A stretch of 64,000 nucleotides of DNA. Origin: Pogostemon cablin. Taxonomy: Eukaryota > Streptophyta > Magnoliopsida > Lamiales > Lamiaceae. The translations under genes were made by a program, and so were the position numbers. The notes beneath the pieces were generated by a model. The model saw nothing but the letters and a program-made list of their open reading frames with translations, ran no database searches and was not told the origin of the DNA. Positions 33,117 through 44,289 of the stretch are shown piece by piece. The stretch spans positions 14,234,036 to 14,298,035 of the forward strand of contig CM043012.1 in assembly GCA_023678885.1 (NCBI GenBank), written 5' to 3'. Within the stretch, counting starts at the first letter, position 1, and the number at the start of each line of letters is the position of its first letter.

Positions 33117-35766
33117 AAAAAACATGCTCCATAACCACTAGAAAAATGGCAACATTCTGCGACCTCGGGTAGGAGATAATTTTATTTTTGAGAAGATTCA
33201 ACCAGAGAAAAATGCTCAACTTACTAGACCGTTCTCTGAAGAAGAGGTGTTGGAGATATTGAAATGTTGTAGTGAAGATAAAAGGCCCGCCCCAGATGAT
33301 CTTAATCTGATGATATTCAAAGAATGCTGGAATGTCTTTAAAAAAGATATCATGAATTTTTTGGGACAATTTCACAGCAATGGCAGGTTAGTTCGAGGTC
33401 TTAATCACATGTTTATATCTCTCATTCCGAAAGCAAGTGAATCAGTGGAACTCAAAGATTTTCAACCTATATCCCTCATTGGAGCTCCTTACAAAATTCT
33501 TTCTAAGATACTTGCAAAGAGACTCAGCCTGGTGTTGGACAGAATCATCTTTCATACTCAGTCAGCATTCATTAAAGGAAAACATATCACTGACAGCATC
33601 ATTATTCTCAATGAAGTCTTGTAAGACCTGAAAAGCAGAAGGATTTTGCTTCAAAATTGACTTTGAGAAGGCTTATGACACGGTCGATTAGAATTACCTT
33701 TGTGATATGATGGTAGGATTCAAATTCGACACAAAGTGGATTAGTTGGATAAGAGAATGCATCACTACAGCTCGGGCTTCTGTTTTAGTTAATGGAAGCC
33801 CTACGGGGGAGTTTGGAATGGAAAGAGAAATCAGACAGGGTGATCCTTTATCGCCTTTCTTGTTTATTATTGCAGCAGAATGTATTAGTATTATGATGAG
33901 AAGAGCTGTTTATTTGGGCTTATACGATCCTGTGGAATAGGAAGCAGTGGTGTACATATTTCTCACATCCAATTTGCGGATGACACTCTTTTCCTGGGCA
34001 AGGCATCGTTGAAGAATGCTATTCTTCTTAAACGATTGCTGTTGTTATTGGAGCTGGTAGCAGGCCTAAAAATTAACATTAGTAAATGCAGTATTGTGGG
34101 ATTGAATATAGAGGGAGGTAAGATGAGGGACATTGCAGACAACCTGAATTGCAGAATAGGCAAACTTCTTTTCAAGTATCTCGGAATTCATGTTGGATGC
34201 TCACACAGAAAGAGTTCAGATTGGGAGTATATTGTGGATAAAATGCGTAGTAGGCCAATGAAATGGAGTGGGTTGAAAGTGTCGATAGGAGGGCGTCTAA
34301 CTAAATTCTGTTCTTTTTGCCATACCAACTTATGCATTCTCGTTATTCTGTGCGCCATCATGTGTATTAAAACATATTACTATAATGCAAAGAAATTTTC
34401 TCTTAGGGGGGAGTGTGAATGTTAGGAAAATTGCATGGACCAAATGGTCCAATATCACTCGAAATAAACTCAGAGGGGGTTGGGGCGATCAGAATGTTAA
34501 TGAGTTTAATTTGTCATTATTGGAGAAATGGTCATGGCGACCGTTGAATGAAGAGGGAAAACTATGGGTAAGGGTTCTACAGGCTAGAAGAGTAAATATC
34601 TTGGACTTGGGGGAAGGGAAGAGGGGTGAGCTCGGCTGTTCTCAATAAGGGTTGGTGGGGGTCAGTCTTGAAAGCAATCAGAGATCAACATGGGGAATGG
34701 TTTGAGGAGAAATTAGAAAGATTGGTAGGAAATAGTAAAAACACTAGGTTCTGGGAAGATAGGTGGTTAGATCAAGTCCCACTTAAGTATCAATATCCAC
34801 GTTTATATGCTTTGAGTAATGCAAAAGGTCAAGTTGTGTCAAATATGGGGGTGTGGACTGAAAATGGGTGGGAATGGCAGTGGATATGGAGACGGGAACT
34901 TAGGTCTAGGGAGATTGAATTCTTTAACAAGCTGCTCATTGATATTAATAGGGTCGCTATTCACAGAGAACTTGACGACAGATTGAGCTGGAAATATGAA
35001 GGTGAAGACGAATATTCTGTGAGAACAGCATACAATTTGTTACAGGAAATAAAGTAAGGAGGTGAAGGCAACAATAAAGAAAATTTTCAACTACTTTGGA
35101 AATCAGTGGCGCTTCTAAAAGCAAAGGTGCACTCATGGCGGACACTGAACATTGCTCTACCAACATTGAAAAATCAAAGGAGGATAAACTTCTTACAAGG
35201 GAACCAAGCCGCTTTATGTACTCTGTGTCAACAGGAAGAAGAATCCACGGAACACTTAATAATCAAGTGCCCGAAAAGCTCAGCGATATGGTCAAAGATC
35301 CTATCATGGTGGAATATCTCCACTGCACTACCAGCAAACATTCATGACCATTTTTTGCTATTCTGCAATCTCATCCCAGGTAAACGAGGGAGTTGCATCA
35401 TGTCAAGCATTTGGATTTGTTGTTCGTGGCATATATGGAGTACCTGAAATTCTATAATCTTTCAAAATGCAACATGGGAGCAAGAGAGTTTCATAGAGGA
35501 AATTAAACGTAGAGTTTGGAGTTGGATCATCCTCACTAAAGAAGGTACGATAAAAGAAACAAATTTTAAGACTTGGTCGATCAATCCAAGGAATGCTTTG
35601 AATTTTAACTTTTAGTTTGAGTCGGGGGATTTGTTTTGGAATAGAGTTTCAAGAAGGTTTAACGATTGCACTGTTGTCTTGCTTTTTAGGGTTTTGATGT
35701 ATTACTTGTAAACTTTGGGCAATTCTCATGCCTTTTTTTTATGAATTTTTTACTGATAAAAAAAAA
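33117..35766 (+). mobile_element. 5'-truncated LINE (L1-type) with target duplication
   Basis: A near-perfect 17-bp duplication (ACTTTTGTGATTAACAT at 33,100-33,116; ACTTTGGTGATTAACAT at 35,767-35,783) brackets the element. The 3' end is a short tail GATAAAAAAAAAA. The 5' end lacks ORF1 and the endonuclease, the usual result of incomplete target-primed reverse transcription. Plus strand. Confidence 0.9.
33247..35447 (+). pseudogene. LINE reverse transcriptase with zf-RVT domain, broken
   Basis: The RT domain begins near 33,280 (FISLIPKASESVELKDFQPISL, shortened from longer family forms), with GKHITDSIIILNE, VLVNGSPTGEF, IRQGDPLSPFLFI and the catalytic FADD at about 33,973-33,984. A Trp/Cys-rich zf-RVT segment follows at about 35,060-35,330 (CTLCQQEEESTEHLIIKCP). 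The frame changes several times, with a stop at 33,622-33,624 and shifts near 33,650, 33,940, 34,300 and 34,640. The family role is copying LINE RNA into DNA at the target; this copy is dead. Confidence 0.88.
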
Positions 35767-35783
35767 ACTTTGGTGATTAACAT

Positions 35784-36290
35784 CTATATTCTTTTTTTAT
35801 TTTATAAATTATAATTATAGCTTAAAATTAATATTATTAAATTATAATGTTGTGTTTTTTTTTGTTTTGAAACTCGATTTTTAATTTTCAAAATTTACAC
35901 TTAAGAGTAACCTATTACTATGAGTAATAAATAAAAAAATTGTTCAAAAGAAAAAAAAATTTATTAATGCACAATTTACTTACTTTTTATATCTTCTCTC
36001 ACCTCAATTAATACTCTTTTTTTTCTTTATTATCTCACATTTATTCTTTCACATTAATTAATACACTTTTACATATATCACCTTAAATCTTTTAAATATT
36101 AATTTTTTACAAAATTAAAATATACCCTATAAAACGCTCATAGTAAATTTATACTATTACTCATTATATTCACTAATTTTCAAATTTTAGATAAATTGAA
36201 AAAAAACTTAGCATAAGTATAAATATTAAATCCTCAAAAAAAAATCCATAAATCATAGAGAAAGAAAAAAATCATAGATATAACTAGGGA
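35784..36290. other. AT-rich spacer, no gene recognised
   Basis: Nothing recognisable. Confidence 0.5.
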
Positions 36291-37020
36291 TGATAACGAT
36301 ATGGGTATTTTTGGATACTCGGTCTACCCGAACCCTAATGAAAAGGGCACAAGTAGTTGTAAACGGGTTTTGGATAGGTACTGGTAATTGTAAAAAATAC
36401 TATAAGGATTTGGAACGGGTACAAGTAATACCTTAATACTCGCGGGTACCATGTGTGTGTGTGTATATATATATATATATTATGAGGTATTTTATATACT
36501 TCCTCTGTCCAACATCAATCTATTCGTTTGCTTTTTGCGCGAAGATTAAGGAGTATTATTATTTTATGTGTAGTGGGTAGTTATATTAGTGGGGTGTGTG
36601 GATCCCATATTTTAATTTATTAGTACGTGTGTGGATCCCATATGTTTAAAAAGAAAAATTGATAGATTAAGAGTGGATGACCCAAAATGGTAAAATTGAT
36701 AGATTGACAGTGGTTGTAGTGGGTATTTAATTAATAGTTATAAATTTATTTAATCATATATATTAAATATTTATTTAAATAATAGAATATATATGTATTT
36801 ATTTTATATTTAATTAATTATAATGTAATTTTTATTATTATATTTATTTAAACAACAAAAAAATATAAATATATATAAAATAATTAAGTGTGTACGGATA
36901 TCCGCGGGTATTAATAAATTGGTATGAGACGGATATCATAATAACGGGACGAATATTGGGTATGAGTACGGATAGCTATTTTTTAATCGGATACGATTAT
37001 CCCAAAATAAGAGTTACCCT
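36291..37020. mobile_element. Possible hAT-like MITE hosting a Stowaway element
   Basis: Left end AGGGATGATAACGATATGGG and right end GATTATCCCAAAATAAGAGT followed by TACCCT look like inverted ends, with CGGGTA/TACCCG subterminal motifs on both sides. A decayed Stowaway element (about 36,499-36,722; CTTCCTCTGTCCAACATC) lies inside. No target duplication found. Confidence 0.4.
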
Positions 37021-37077
37021 ACGGTTCAATTCAATAATTTAACCATGTTATAGGCAATAACTTTATTTTCATGTTTT

Positions 37078-37600
37078 TTTTTTTATTTTGGACGTCTATT
37101 TATATGAATTACATTTTTTTTTAAAAACATGAGACTTATATACACTATTAATACAATTAAAAATAAGTCTCACACAAAATACTAATAGAACTACCAATTA
37201 CAAATTAAATAATAAAAATCATTAATCCACATGAAAAGAAAAAGATACCCTTAAGGGCAACGAAAGGAGTAAAATTATTCAAACTACTCATACTTTTATG
37301 CTATACTCTCTGCATCAGCTAATAAAGTACTTCCTCCGCTCCGATTAGCTTTTTAAATTTATTGTAAATACGGAGGATTTAAAAAAAATTGGAACAAAAT
37401 TTTTTTAACTTTTAAGGGTAAAATAGTTTTTTTTTCTTTTTTTAAGTAATAAATAAATGATAAAGTAAGATGTGTGTTAGGTGAGAATAATATTTTTGAA
37501 AATATATGATATAATGAAAGGTTATTTGTTTTGAAACTTTTACTATTTTTTAAAGGTGAAGAGTGTAGTGAGACAAACAAATGAAAAAAGTGTGAAGAAC
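37078..37600. mobile_element. Decayed Stowaway-like segments
   Basis: One segment ends near 37,272 (GGCAACGAAAGGAGTA) and another starts near 37,330 (CTTCCTCCGCTCCGATTAGC). Their partner ends are unclear. Confidence 0.4.
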
Positions 37601-37604
37601 AACG

Positions 37605-38225
37605 TGGCGGGCTGGCCCAAAACCTACCTCAAATCATGTTTTGGCGATTTTAGAAGGTCAGAGCTCAAGGTTTGCTACCGGCTAAAAATGCTAGGCCTAA
37701 TCAATTCCTTGGTGGGTTGAGGGCCATGACGGGCCAATCGACCTTTTTTTAAAAAAATAAATTATAATTGTAATTTTATTATCAATATTAACATTATAAT
37801 ATAGAGGTTAAGACTAAAATAGTGATGAATGAATATTTAAGAGTGAAAATTACGTTGTTTGTATGTGATTCTAGATGAAAAAAAGAGCAAAGAATGCGAC
37901 GCTTTCATCATATCATATGAAAGAGATAGATGCATGATTTACTTATCTAACTTTCTAAAACATTAAATTTTACAGCTATTAATTTAAGATAGTTCATGGT
38001 ATTTTGTCATTCTACTTTTTATAATGTGTATAAATTAAAAAGTAAAAAAATAAATAAATAATTTGGCAGGTTAGCCCACCTCCAACCACTAAAGCCCACG
38101 GCCCGTTTGGACTTAGCTCATATTGACCCTTTAAATGAATTTATAAATCTTAAGTCCAGACCACCTTCTTTTAGTGGCCAGGCAGATTGACCCAACGAGC
38201 AAAATCTCAAACCCAACCTGTGGTG
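37605..38225. mobile_element. Possible hAT-like MITE
   Basis: GCGGGCTGGCCCAAAACCTA on the left, with GGCGATTTTAGAAGGTC and GACGGGCCAATCGACC inside, pairs loosely with GATTGACCCAACGAGCAAAA and CAAACCCAACC on the right. This is the usual look of degenerate plant hAT MITEs, but no duplication was found. Confidence 0.35.
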
Positions 38226-38457
38226 GATCCCGGGAGACAAAGTCAAAGCGCTTGATCCTTTGCCCCATACTTTGAGAATCCATTTGATGGCTCTGCACTG
38301 CTTGGGAGCTTACGGTTTCATGGGATAGAGAGAGTAATTATTTTACCATTTAATTTGAGGATCACCCTAAAGTTATTAATTTTTTTAAAAAAGAAAAATC
38401 TTATTCTTGACCTTATATATACCACTAATACAATTTCTCACTTTATATAAAATAATA

Positions 38458-38743
38458 CTCTCTTCGTCCCACGTATTTTTATCCACTTTCTATTTTGGGC
38501 TGTCCCACGTATTTTTACTCATTCCATTAATGGTAAAAATACATAATATTTTATTACATATTTTTACAATCCCAACAACTTTAATTATTATTTTACACTT
38601 TATTCATCACCAACAACTTTATTTACTTTTTCTTTTTAAATTACTAATTTATCCCTACTTTTTCTTACATTATATATTAAAAAATAACACGTCTTAATCT
38701 CTGTGTCCGTACAAATGAATAAAAATACTTGGGACGGAGGGAG
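38458..38743. mobile_element. Stowaway-type MITE
   Basis: CTCTCTTCGTCCCACGTATT and AATACTTGGGACGGAGGGAG are its inverted ends, flanked by TA. Confidence 0.8.
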
Positions 38744-39171
38744 TAATAATTTTTAATCTACGTATAAAATCTTATACAAAGGGAGTATTATGAAAAAAAT
38801 ATTATTCCCTCCATCCTCAAAAGTTTTTCATCATTAGAGCATCGTAGACATTAAGAATTATTTTTTAACTTTATTAACTTTTAGGGTAAATGTGATATTT
38901 TTAAATAATAAATAAATTATAAAATATGTTATAAGTAGAAATTAGAAGAAATGATATTCTTTAAATTAAAGTGTACTTCAGGACCTCTAAATGATATATT
39001 TTTTTTAAAGGATGAATAATTATATAAGACGAATTAACAAGAAAAGAGTGAACATTGTAAATCCGTGTGCTTGTAGTATAGTATGCTTTTAGTAATATGA
39101 GCAACGAAGAGTAGTACAATTATTTATAACCTTTGTCCACACAAACCCTATTTTTATTTTGAGTTGATATT

Positions 39172-39505
39172 AGGTGCACCCGGGTGTAAGAGTGCATCTA
39201 TATGTGTATAACTTTTTATTCTATTTATATACATATTATTCTATTTTGTATATGTATTTTTTAATAATTGTATACTTTTTTCACATTAAATTTTTCATTA
39301 AAAAAACTATCATCTATGTGTATAACTTTTTATTCAATAGTGTACAGTATATGTTTTTAATAATTGTATATTTTTTTACACCCAATTTTTCATTAAAAAA
39401 CTAACAATTAAATTGTATACATTTTATTCATAATTGTATATGTTTTTATTTATATTTATATACGTTTTATAAAGTGGGTGCACTCTATCTTAGGGTACAT
39501 CCGGG
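39172..39505. mobile_element. Foldback MITE with GTGCACCCGGGTG ends
   Basis: Left end AGGTGCACCCGGGTGTAAGA, right end TTAGGGTACATCCGGGTGCA, with the AT-rich interior holding a two-copy repeat (ATGTGTATAACTTTTTATTC at about 39,199 and 39,317). The terminal GTGCACCCGG motif is shared with the right end of the element at 5030-5286. Confidence 0.55.
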
Positions 39506-40690
39506 TGCACAGTATAATAAATTGAAACCCTTCTCTTTTAGTAGTATTATATAATTTTTGTGTTCATCCATTCATTTTGTTGGAAAATATCTGGAATTTT
39601 AACAATTTTCAACTATTTCAAGCTGTATTTTCTTTAATAAAAGAGTAGTTAATAAAACTATTTAATTTAATTTACAACGCATACTTGTCACTGTCTTGAG
39701 ATTATTTTATATTTTCTTAAATAATTTTTAATTAAAATAATATCACTTTTAATTATACTACAAATTCTTCATAAAATAATTCATTACACTATTATCAATT
39801 TTTATTAAAATATTATCATTTGCTATGATTTTACAAAAGTCTTCGTGGACACGATTTTATATAATTCTCATGTCTTTAATTTGAAATATATGAATTGCTT
39901 CATTTTTAATTTAAGAGTTAATTGCAAAGAAAAATTATGAATTTTACTCATATTATTATAAATTAATCCTCATATTTGAGAAATTGCAAAAAATAACACA
40001 ACCTTTAAGTATTTTTGCAAAACGCACTCAATTTCTGACTAAAAAATCGGGGTTTTCTTTGAAAAATTAATACTTTTTACAACAATACTTAAAGGTGATG
40101 TCTTTTATTACAATTTCAAAAGTGCAATTGGAGTAAAATTGGTGTTTTTTTCAAATAAACCTTAATTAAGTGAGTACACACATTAATTAATATATAAATA
40201 CTATGAAAAATACACCGTAAATAATGATGATTTAATCATTTAATTTATATTTGTTATTGATTTTGAAAATCATATTTTAGTTTATAAAACCTATTCCTAA
40301 ATTTTAAAAAACTTCCATATAATACACACTTACAAACCTTATATCCCATGTATCCCCAATTTGACATAAAATTAAAATAGAGCATATAAAAATTCAAAAC
40401 AAACATATATCATTATTAAATTAATTTTCAAATCCAAAAAACTCACCAGAAACATCACTTTAGAATTATCAATAAAGTATAAAATATTTATTATCCACGC
40501 TCACTTTATTTTACACACCTGTCAAAACATATAAATAAAATATAATATTCCTCATCTGTTCCAACTTTTTACTTTTTTTTTTATAAAAAAAGTAAAAAAT
40601 TAGATGGATAAAGGAAGTAGTAACATTTTTTTTTAAATTGATAATATTTTTAATATAAAAATGATAATAAATTATAAAACTATAAAACTC
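39506..40690. other. AT-rich spacer, no gene recognised
   Basis: Nothing recognisable on either strand. Confidence 0.5.
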
Positions 40691-40693
40691 ATA

Positions 40694-40993
40694 CTCCCTC
40701 CGTTTCGGGTATTTTTATCTGTTTGTACGAGTATGAAGATTAAGAAAGATTGTTGTTTTAATATACTCCATGTAAAAAAAGTAGGGTTCAATTGATAATT
40801 TTAAGAGAAAAAGTAAATAAAGTTGTTGGAAATGATAAAAAAGTGTAAAAAAGTAAATAAAGTTATTGAAATTAATGAATAAAGTGTAAAAAGTAGATGA
40901 GAAGTATAATGTATTTTTCCATTAATGGAATGAATAAAAATAACTAGAACACCTCAATATGGAAAGTGAGTAAAAATGCATGGACGGAGGAAA
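40694..40993. mobile_element. Stowaway-type MITE
   Basis: CTCCCTCCGTTTCGGGTATT and GCATGGACGGAGGAAA are its inverted ends, flanked by TA. Confidence 0.75.
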
Positions 40994-41091
40994 TACTAAA
41001 GATCATAATTCATATACTCCTTTTTAGTCAATTTATGTCTAATTAATATTAATAAGAAAATGAATGCGAAGACAAGGTCTCTTGTAATATG

Positions 41092-41336
41092 CTCTCTCCG
41101 TTCCATATTAAGGTTTACGGTCTGTCCCAAGTTAAGGTTTACGTTTCCTTTTTTTTGTCTAGTTGAACCCACACAAAACAATTAATTATTTATTGTAGGA
41201 CTCATACACAACACTAATACAAATATACACTTTACATTAAATATTATTTCTCTCACTTCACTATACATTCAAATATTATATCTCTTATCTACGTGTAAAA
41301 AGTAAACGTAAACGTTAACACGGGACGAAGGGGTAG
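41092..41336. mobile_element. Stowaway-type MITE
   Basis: CTCTCTCCGTTCCATATTAAG and ACACGGGACGAAGGGGTAG are its inverted ends, with TA on the right. Confidence 0.7.
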
Positions 41337-41739
41337 TATTTATGTGAGGTAGTCTATGAGACGTTTTAAAGTATGATTGTTACATAGATAGAATTTGTTT
41401 ATTTGTATTTATTTAAAGTTTATTTTTCTAAATTATAATTAATGATATATTAAAATATGATTTTAGAGTGTTATCGTGCGATTCACTACAAGCATACTTT
41501 AAGTATTAAAAATATTTGTTAACTATATAAGGAGCATACTTTAATGGATTAACTCGTCTCATAACCCGAACTCGCATATATGATATATCTATTTCAGTTT
41601 CCTATTGTGAAACATATCAAAAAGGAAAATGACGAATGGAAAGAATATTGTCATGCAATTTTTTCTTTAAAATTATGAGGGTAACTAATATAGTGTGTAT
41701 ATATAATTATGGCAATGACTTCTATAGGCCCATTTTTTT

Positions 41740-42035
41740 TTTAAATTGGTGCAACCGGATCTGCCACGTCATACATTCTGAAGTGGGTGAAACCCATTTA
41801 AGCGACATTTCTCCTGCAATAATATTCTCTCTCTTCTTCATCAAATCTGCCGACGGCAACGCTCTCCTCTTCTTCACAAATAGAACACGCACACACACTG
41901 AGAGTTTTAGGGAGAGGGGAGAGAGAGAGAACCACTTGTCTCCCAATCCTAATATCTCAGAAGGAGTGCAGAAATCTCTTTTTAAGCGAATTTCTCTTGT
42001 TTTTCGATTTTATTAAATTTGAAATCTAGAGGAAA
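41740..42035 (+). other. Leader-like pyrimidine-rich sequence before the MIPS fragment
   Basis: A CT-rich, then GA-rich stretch resembles a plant 5' untranslated leader and runs straight into the MIPS-derived start region. It was probably carried along with the gene fragment. Confidence 0.4.
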
Positions 42036-42951
42036 ATATTTATTGAGAGCTTCAAAGTTGATAGCCCCCAATGTTAAGTACACAGCCGATGAAATTCACG
42101 CGTGTACAACTATGAAACCACCGAGCTTGTTCATGAGAACAAAAATGGAGTTTTATCGAACTGTTTTTCGGCCTTTTTATGGGGGACATCCACTTCCAAT
42201 CTTAAATTTATTTTTAATTATTTGTTCTCAGAGGCAAGAATGATGCGATTCTTTTTACGAATTTAGAGATGAATAATCTCTATGAGCTTTTTATGATGCT
42301 TATTGATATGCTGACTTGCTATCTTTGGATTTTGAATAGAAAATCGGATTTATTTACATTTAATTTTAGTTTGTTTAAATTACATTTTTGTTTTATCTTT
42401 TGGTAGAAAGAATGATGAATATTTTGTGCGAGGGGATTGTTCCCTTGTGAGCTTCACAAATAGAAATGCCTATTGATATTCTGACTTGATTGTGTAATCA
42501 ATTTATTGATTTTGTAGATTTAAATTTATTATTAAACATAAAAATTGATTTGTTGTTTATTACAACCTGATTGTACATTGATTGCTATACCAAACATAGG
42601 ACAAACTTTTCATGAACAGGGTAAATTAAAATAAGAAATCACAATATTGAGGTTCTCTTTGTTATGAAAAGAAATCTGAATAAAAATATAAAATTGGTTG
42701 ATGAACATGGAAATTTTATGGGCAACAAAAGACAAGGTGCTGCAGGCAAATTATTTTGGGTCATTGACTCAAGCGTCCTCCATTAGAGTTCGGTCCTTTA
42801 ATGGAGAAGAAATATATGCTCCATTCAAGAGCTTGCTTCCCATGCTAATCTATATATCTCTCTCTCACATTATTTCTTGATGACGTTCTGTGTTTTAATA
42901 ATCATTTAATGATTTTTAATAATTTGACTATGATGTCAACCCAGATGATAA
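42036..42951 (+). pseudogene. MIPS: myo-inositol-1-phosphate synthase gene fragment
   Basis: Two blocks match plant MIPS (INO1), which converts glucose-6-phosphate to inositol-3-phosphate, the first step of inositol synthesis. Block 1 (42,036-42,160) encodes the N-terminus: FIESFKVDSP, NVKYTADEIHA and VYNYETTELVHENKNG, with an added C near 42,068, a lost base near 42,093, and ATA where the family has the start ATG. Block 2 (42,703-42,844) encodes WATKDKVLQANYFGSLTQAS then SSIRVRSFNGEEIYAPFKSL and LPM, open in one frame. VNPDD may follow at about 42,937. The intervening and downstream parts of this roughly 510-residue enzyme, including most of the NAD-binding and catalytic regions, are absent. 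Sequence between the blocks looks like intron, so this is a captured or decayed genomic fragment, not a processed copy. Confidence 0.85.
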
Positions 42952-43245
42952 ATTCAAGTGATTTAGGAATGATTTCAAGTACCAGACTATCAATGAATTA
43001 TACATGAAATATGATCTATTACATACAATTATCAGACCAATCTACTTAACCCAAACTTGGTTGTGGTTGTATTGTATGGTGCAGAGGTCTCTAAACCTGG
43101 TGCAAAAAAAATCTCCAAAGTATCCTGGATAGAGGTAGATACATTATTCTTGATTATACAACCATATGAATGGTTGGAAAAGGGAATAATTAAGTGATGA
43201 TATATACATTAATCTTATTTTGATTTTAGAATGATGATGTTGTAC

Positions 43246-43326
43246 AAATGTTGCTCTTGCAAAGCTTGAAAATGATAAAAAATTATCTTACATTAAAGCA
43301 TGGGAGGAAAGCGAAAAAACTAAAGG
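43246..43326 (+). pseudogene. Remorin C-terminal fragment
   Basis: The plus strand encodes NVALAKLENDKKLSYIKAWE followed by ESEKTK, matching the start of the remorin C-terminal coiled-coil region (family pattern: ...RVETEKRLSLIKAWEExEKxKAENK). Remorins are plant membrane-nanodomain proteins. The match begins near an AG (43,230), like an exon start, and ends abruptly at about 43,326, where the frame runs on into unrelated GC-rich sequence. The fragment is about 27 codons and has the same orientation as the neighbouring MIPS fragment. Confidence 0.65.
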
Positions 43327-43735
43327 CGAGGCTGAGCATGAGCTGGCCCAAGTAGAGGGCCAAGGCTACCAGCTGGCGGTGGTAGCTGCCTCAGGCCCAC
43401 CTGAGCCAGGAGGAGAGGTCGGACCAGGATGTTTAGGGATATCCTATCGCTGGGGATTTGGTTAAGCCCTGTTTGGCTTGGGCGCTGTAGTTTACTATCG
43501 CCAATTTTAGGCTTGCCTATCAATGAATAATGTTTCTGATAACCCACAGTTGATGTAATTTATTTTCTTGTGTGTGTATTGTTGTGATCTCTATAGATGT
43601 ACGTGTAAAATATGTCAGATTTTGTAAAACATTAGATGCTTGTAAAAGTATAGTGTAATGTGGTTCCTATGTTTTAATGGATCCGGTAGAAACTTTCAAT
43701 AATGTATCAAGTTTCATTTACATGTAAGTATTTAT
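43327..43735. other. GC-rich island then spacer, unidentified
   Basis: The GC-rich part (43,327-43,480) is open in more than one frame but matches no family I know. It might belong to the same chimeric insertion as the MIPS and remorin fragments. Confidence 0.4.
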
Positions 43736-43739
43736 TATG

Positions 43740-44260
43740 AAAATAATTAGGTTACTCTTGGAATTAATTAGGTCACTCTTAAAGTTATTGGACCACTCTT
43801 TGATTCGAGACTCTTAATATACATAGGTTACTATTTGGAATTAGATAGATTACTCTTTTTAATTAATTAGGCTACTCTTTGAAATTAATTAGGTCACTCT
43901 TAAATTTATTGGACCACTATTTGATTTCAGACTTTTAATATACAAAGAGTTACTCTTTGAATTTAATTAGGTCATTCTTTATAATAATTTAGGTTACTAT
44001 GAACAAGCTATTGGATTACCATTTATGTTGATTTATTCATGTTCTGTATTGAACAAGGAATTTTTTTAATTAATTAGGTCACTCTTTATAATGAATTGAG
44101 TTACTCTTTATAATAAATTAGGTTACTCTTAGAAATATGCATTAATCATAAAAATTTAAAAAGATTGGTTTACTGTATATAATAATTTGAGTTATTCTTT
44201 ATAATAAATTGATTTACTATGAACAAATTTTTGAATTACCCTTTATTTTGATTTGTTGAA
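43740..44260. repeat. TTACTCTTT-type minisatellite with 121-bp higher-order unit
   Basis: Short units of AATTAATTAGGTCACTCTT type alternate with variants. A larger unit is clear: AATTAATTAGGTCACTCTTA at 43,762 recurs at 43,883 (121 bp), each followed by TTATTGGACCACT. TTACTCTTT motifs also fill parts of the MITEs at 28.2 kb and 31 kb. Confidence 0.7.
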
Positions 44261-44289
44261 ATTACATTCCATTTGGTCAACGTGATTAT

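Noticed and set aside
41636..42016. A 126-codon plus-strand frame
   Set aside because: It covers low-complexity leader-like sequence upstream of the MIPS fragment and has no recognisable motif.
43320..43547. A 75-codon minus-strand frame in the GC-rich island
   Set aside because: Open in several frames because of base composition; no family recognised.
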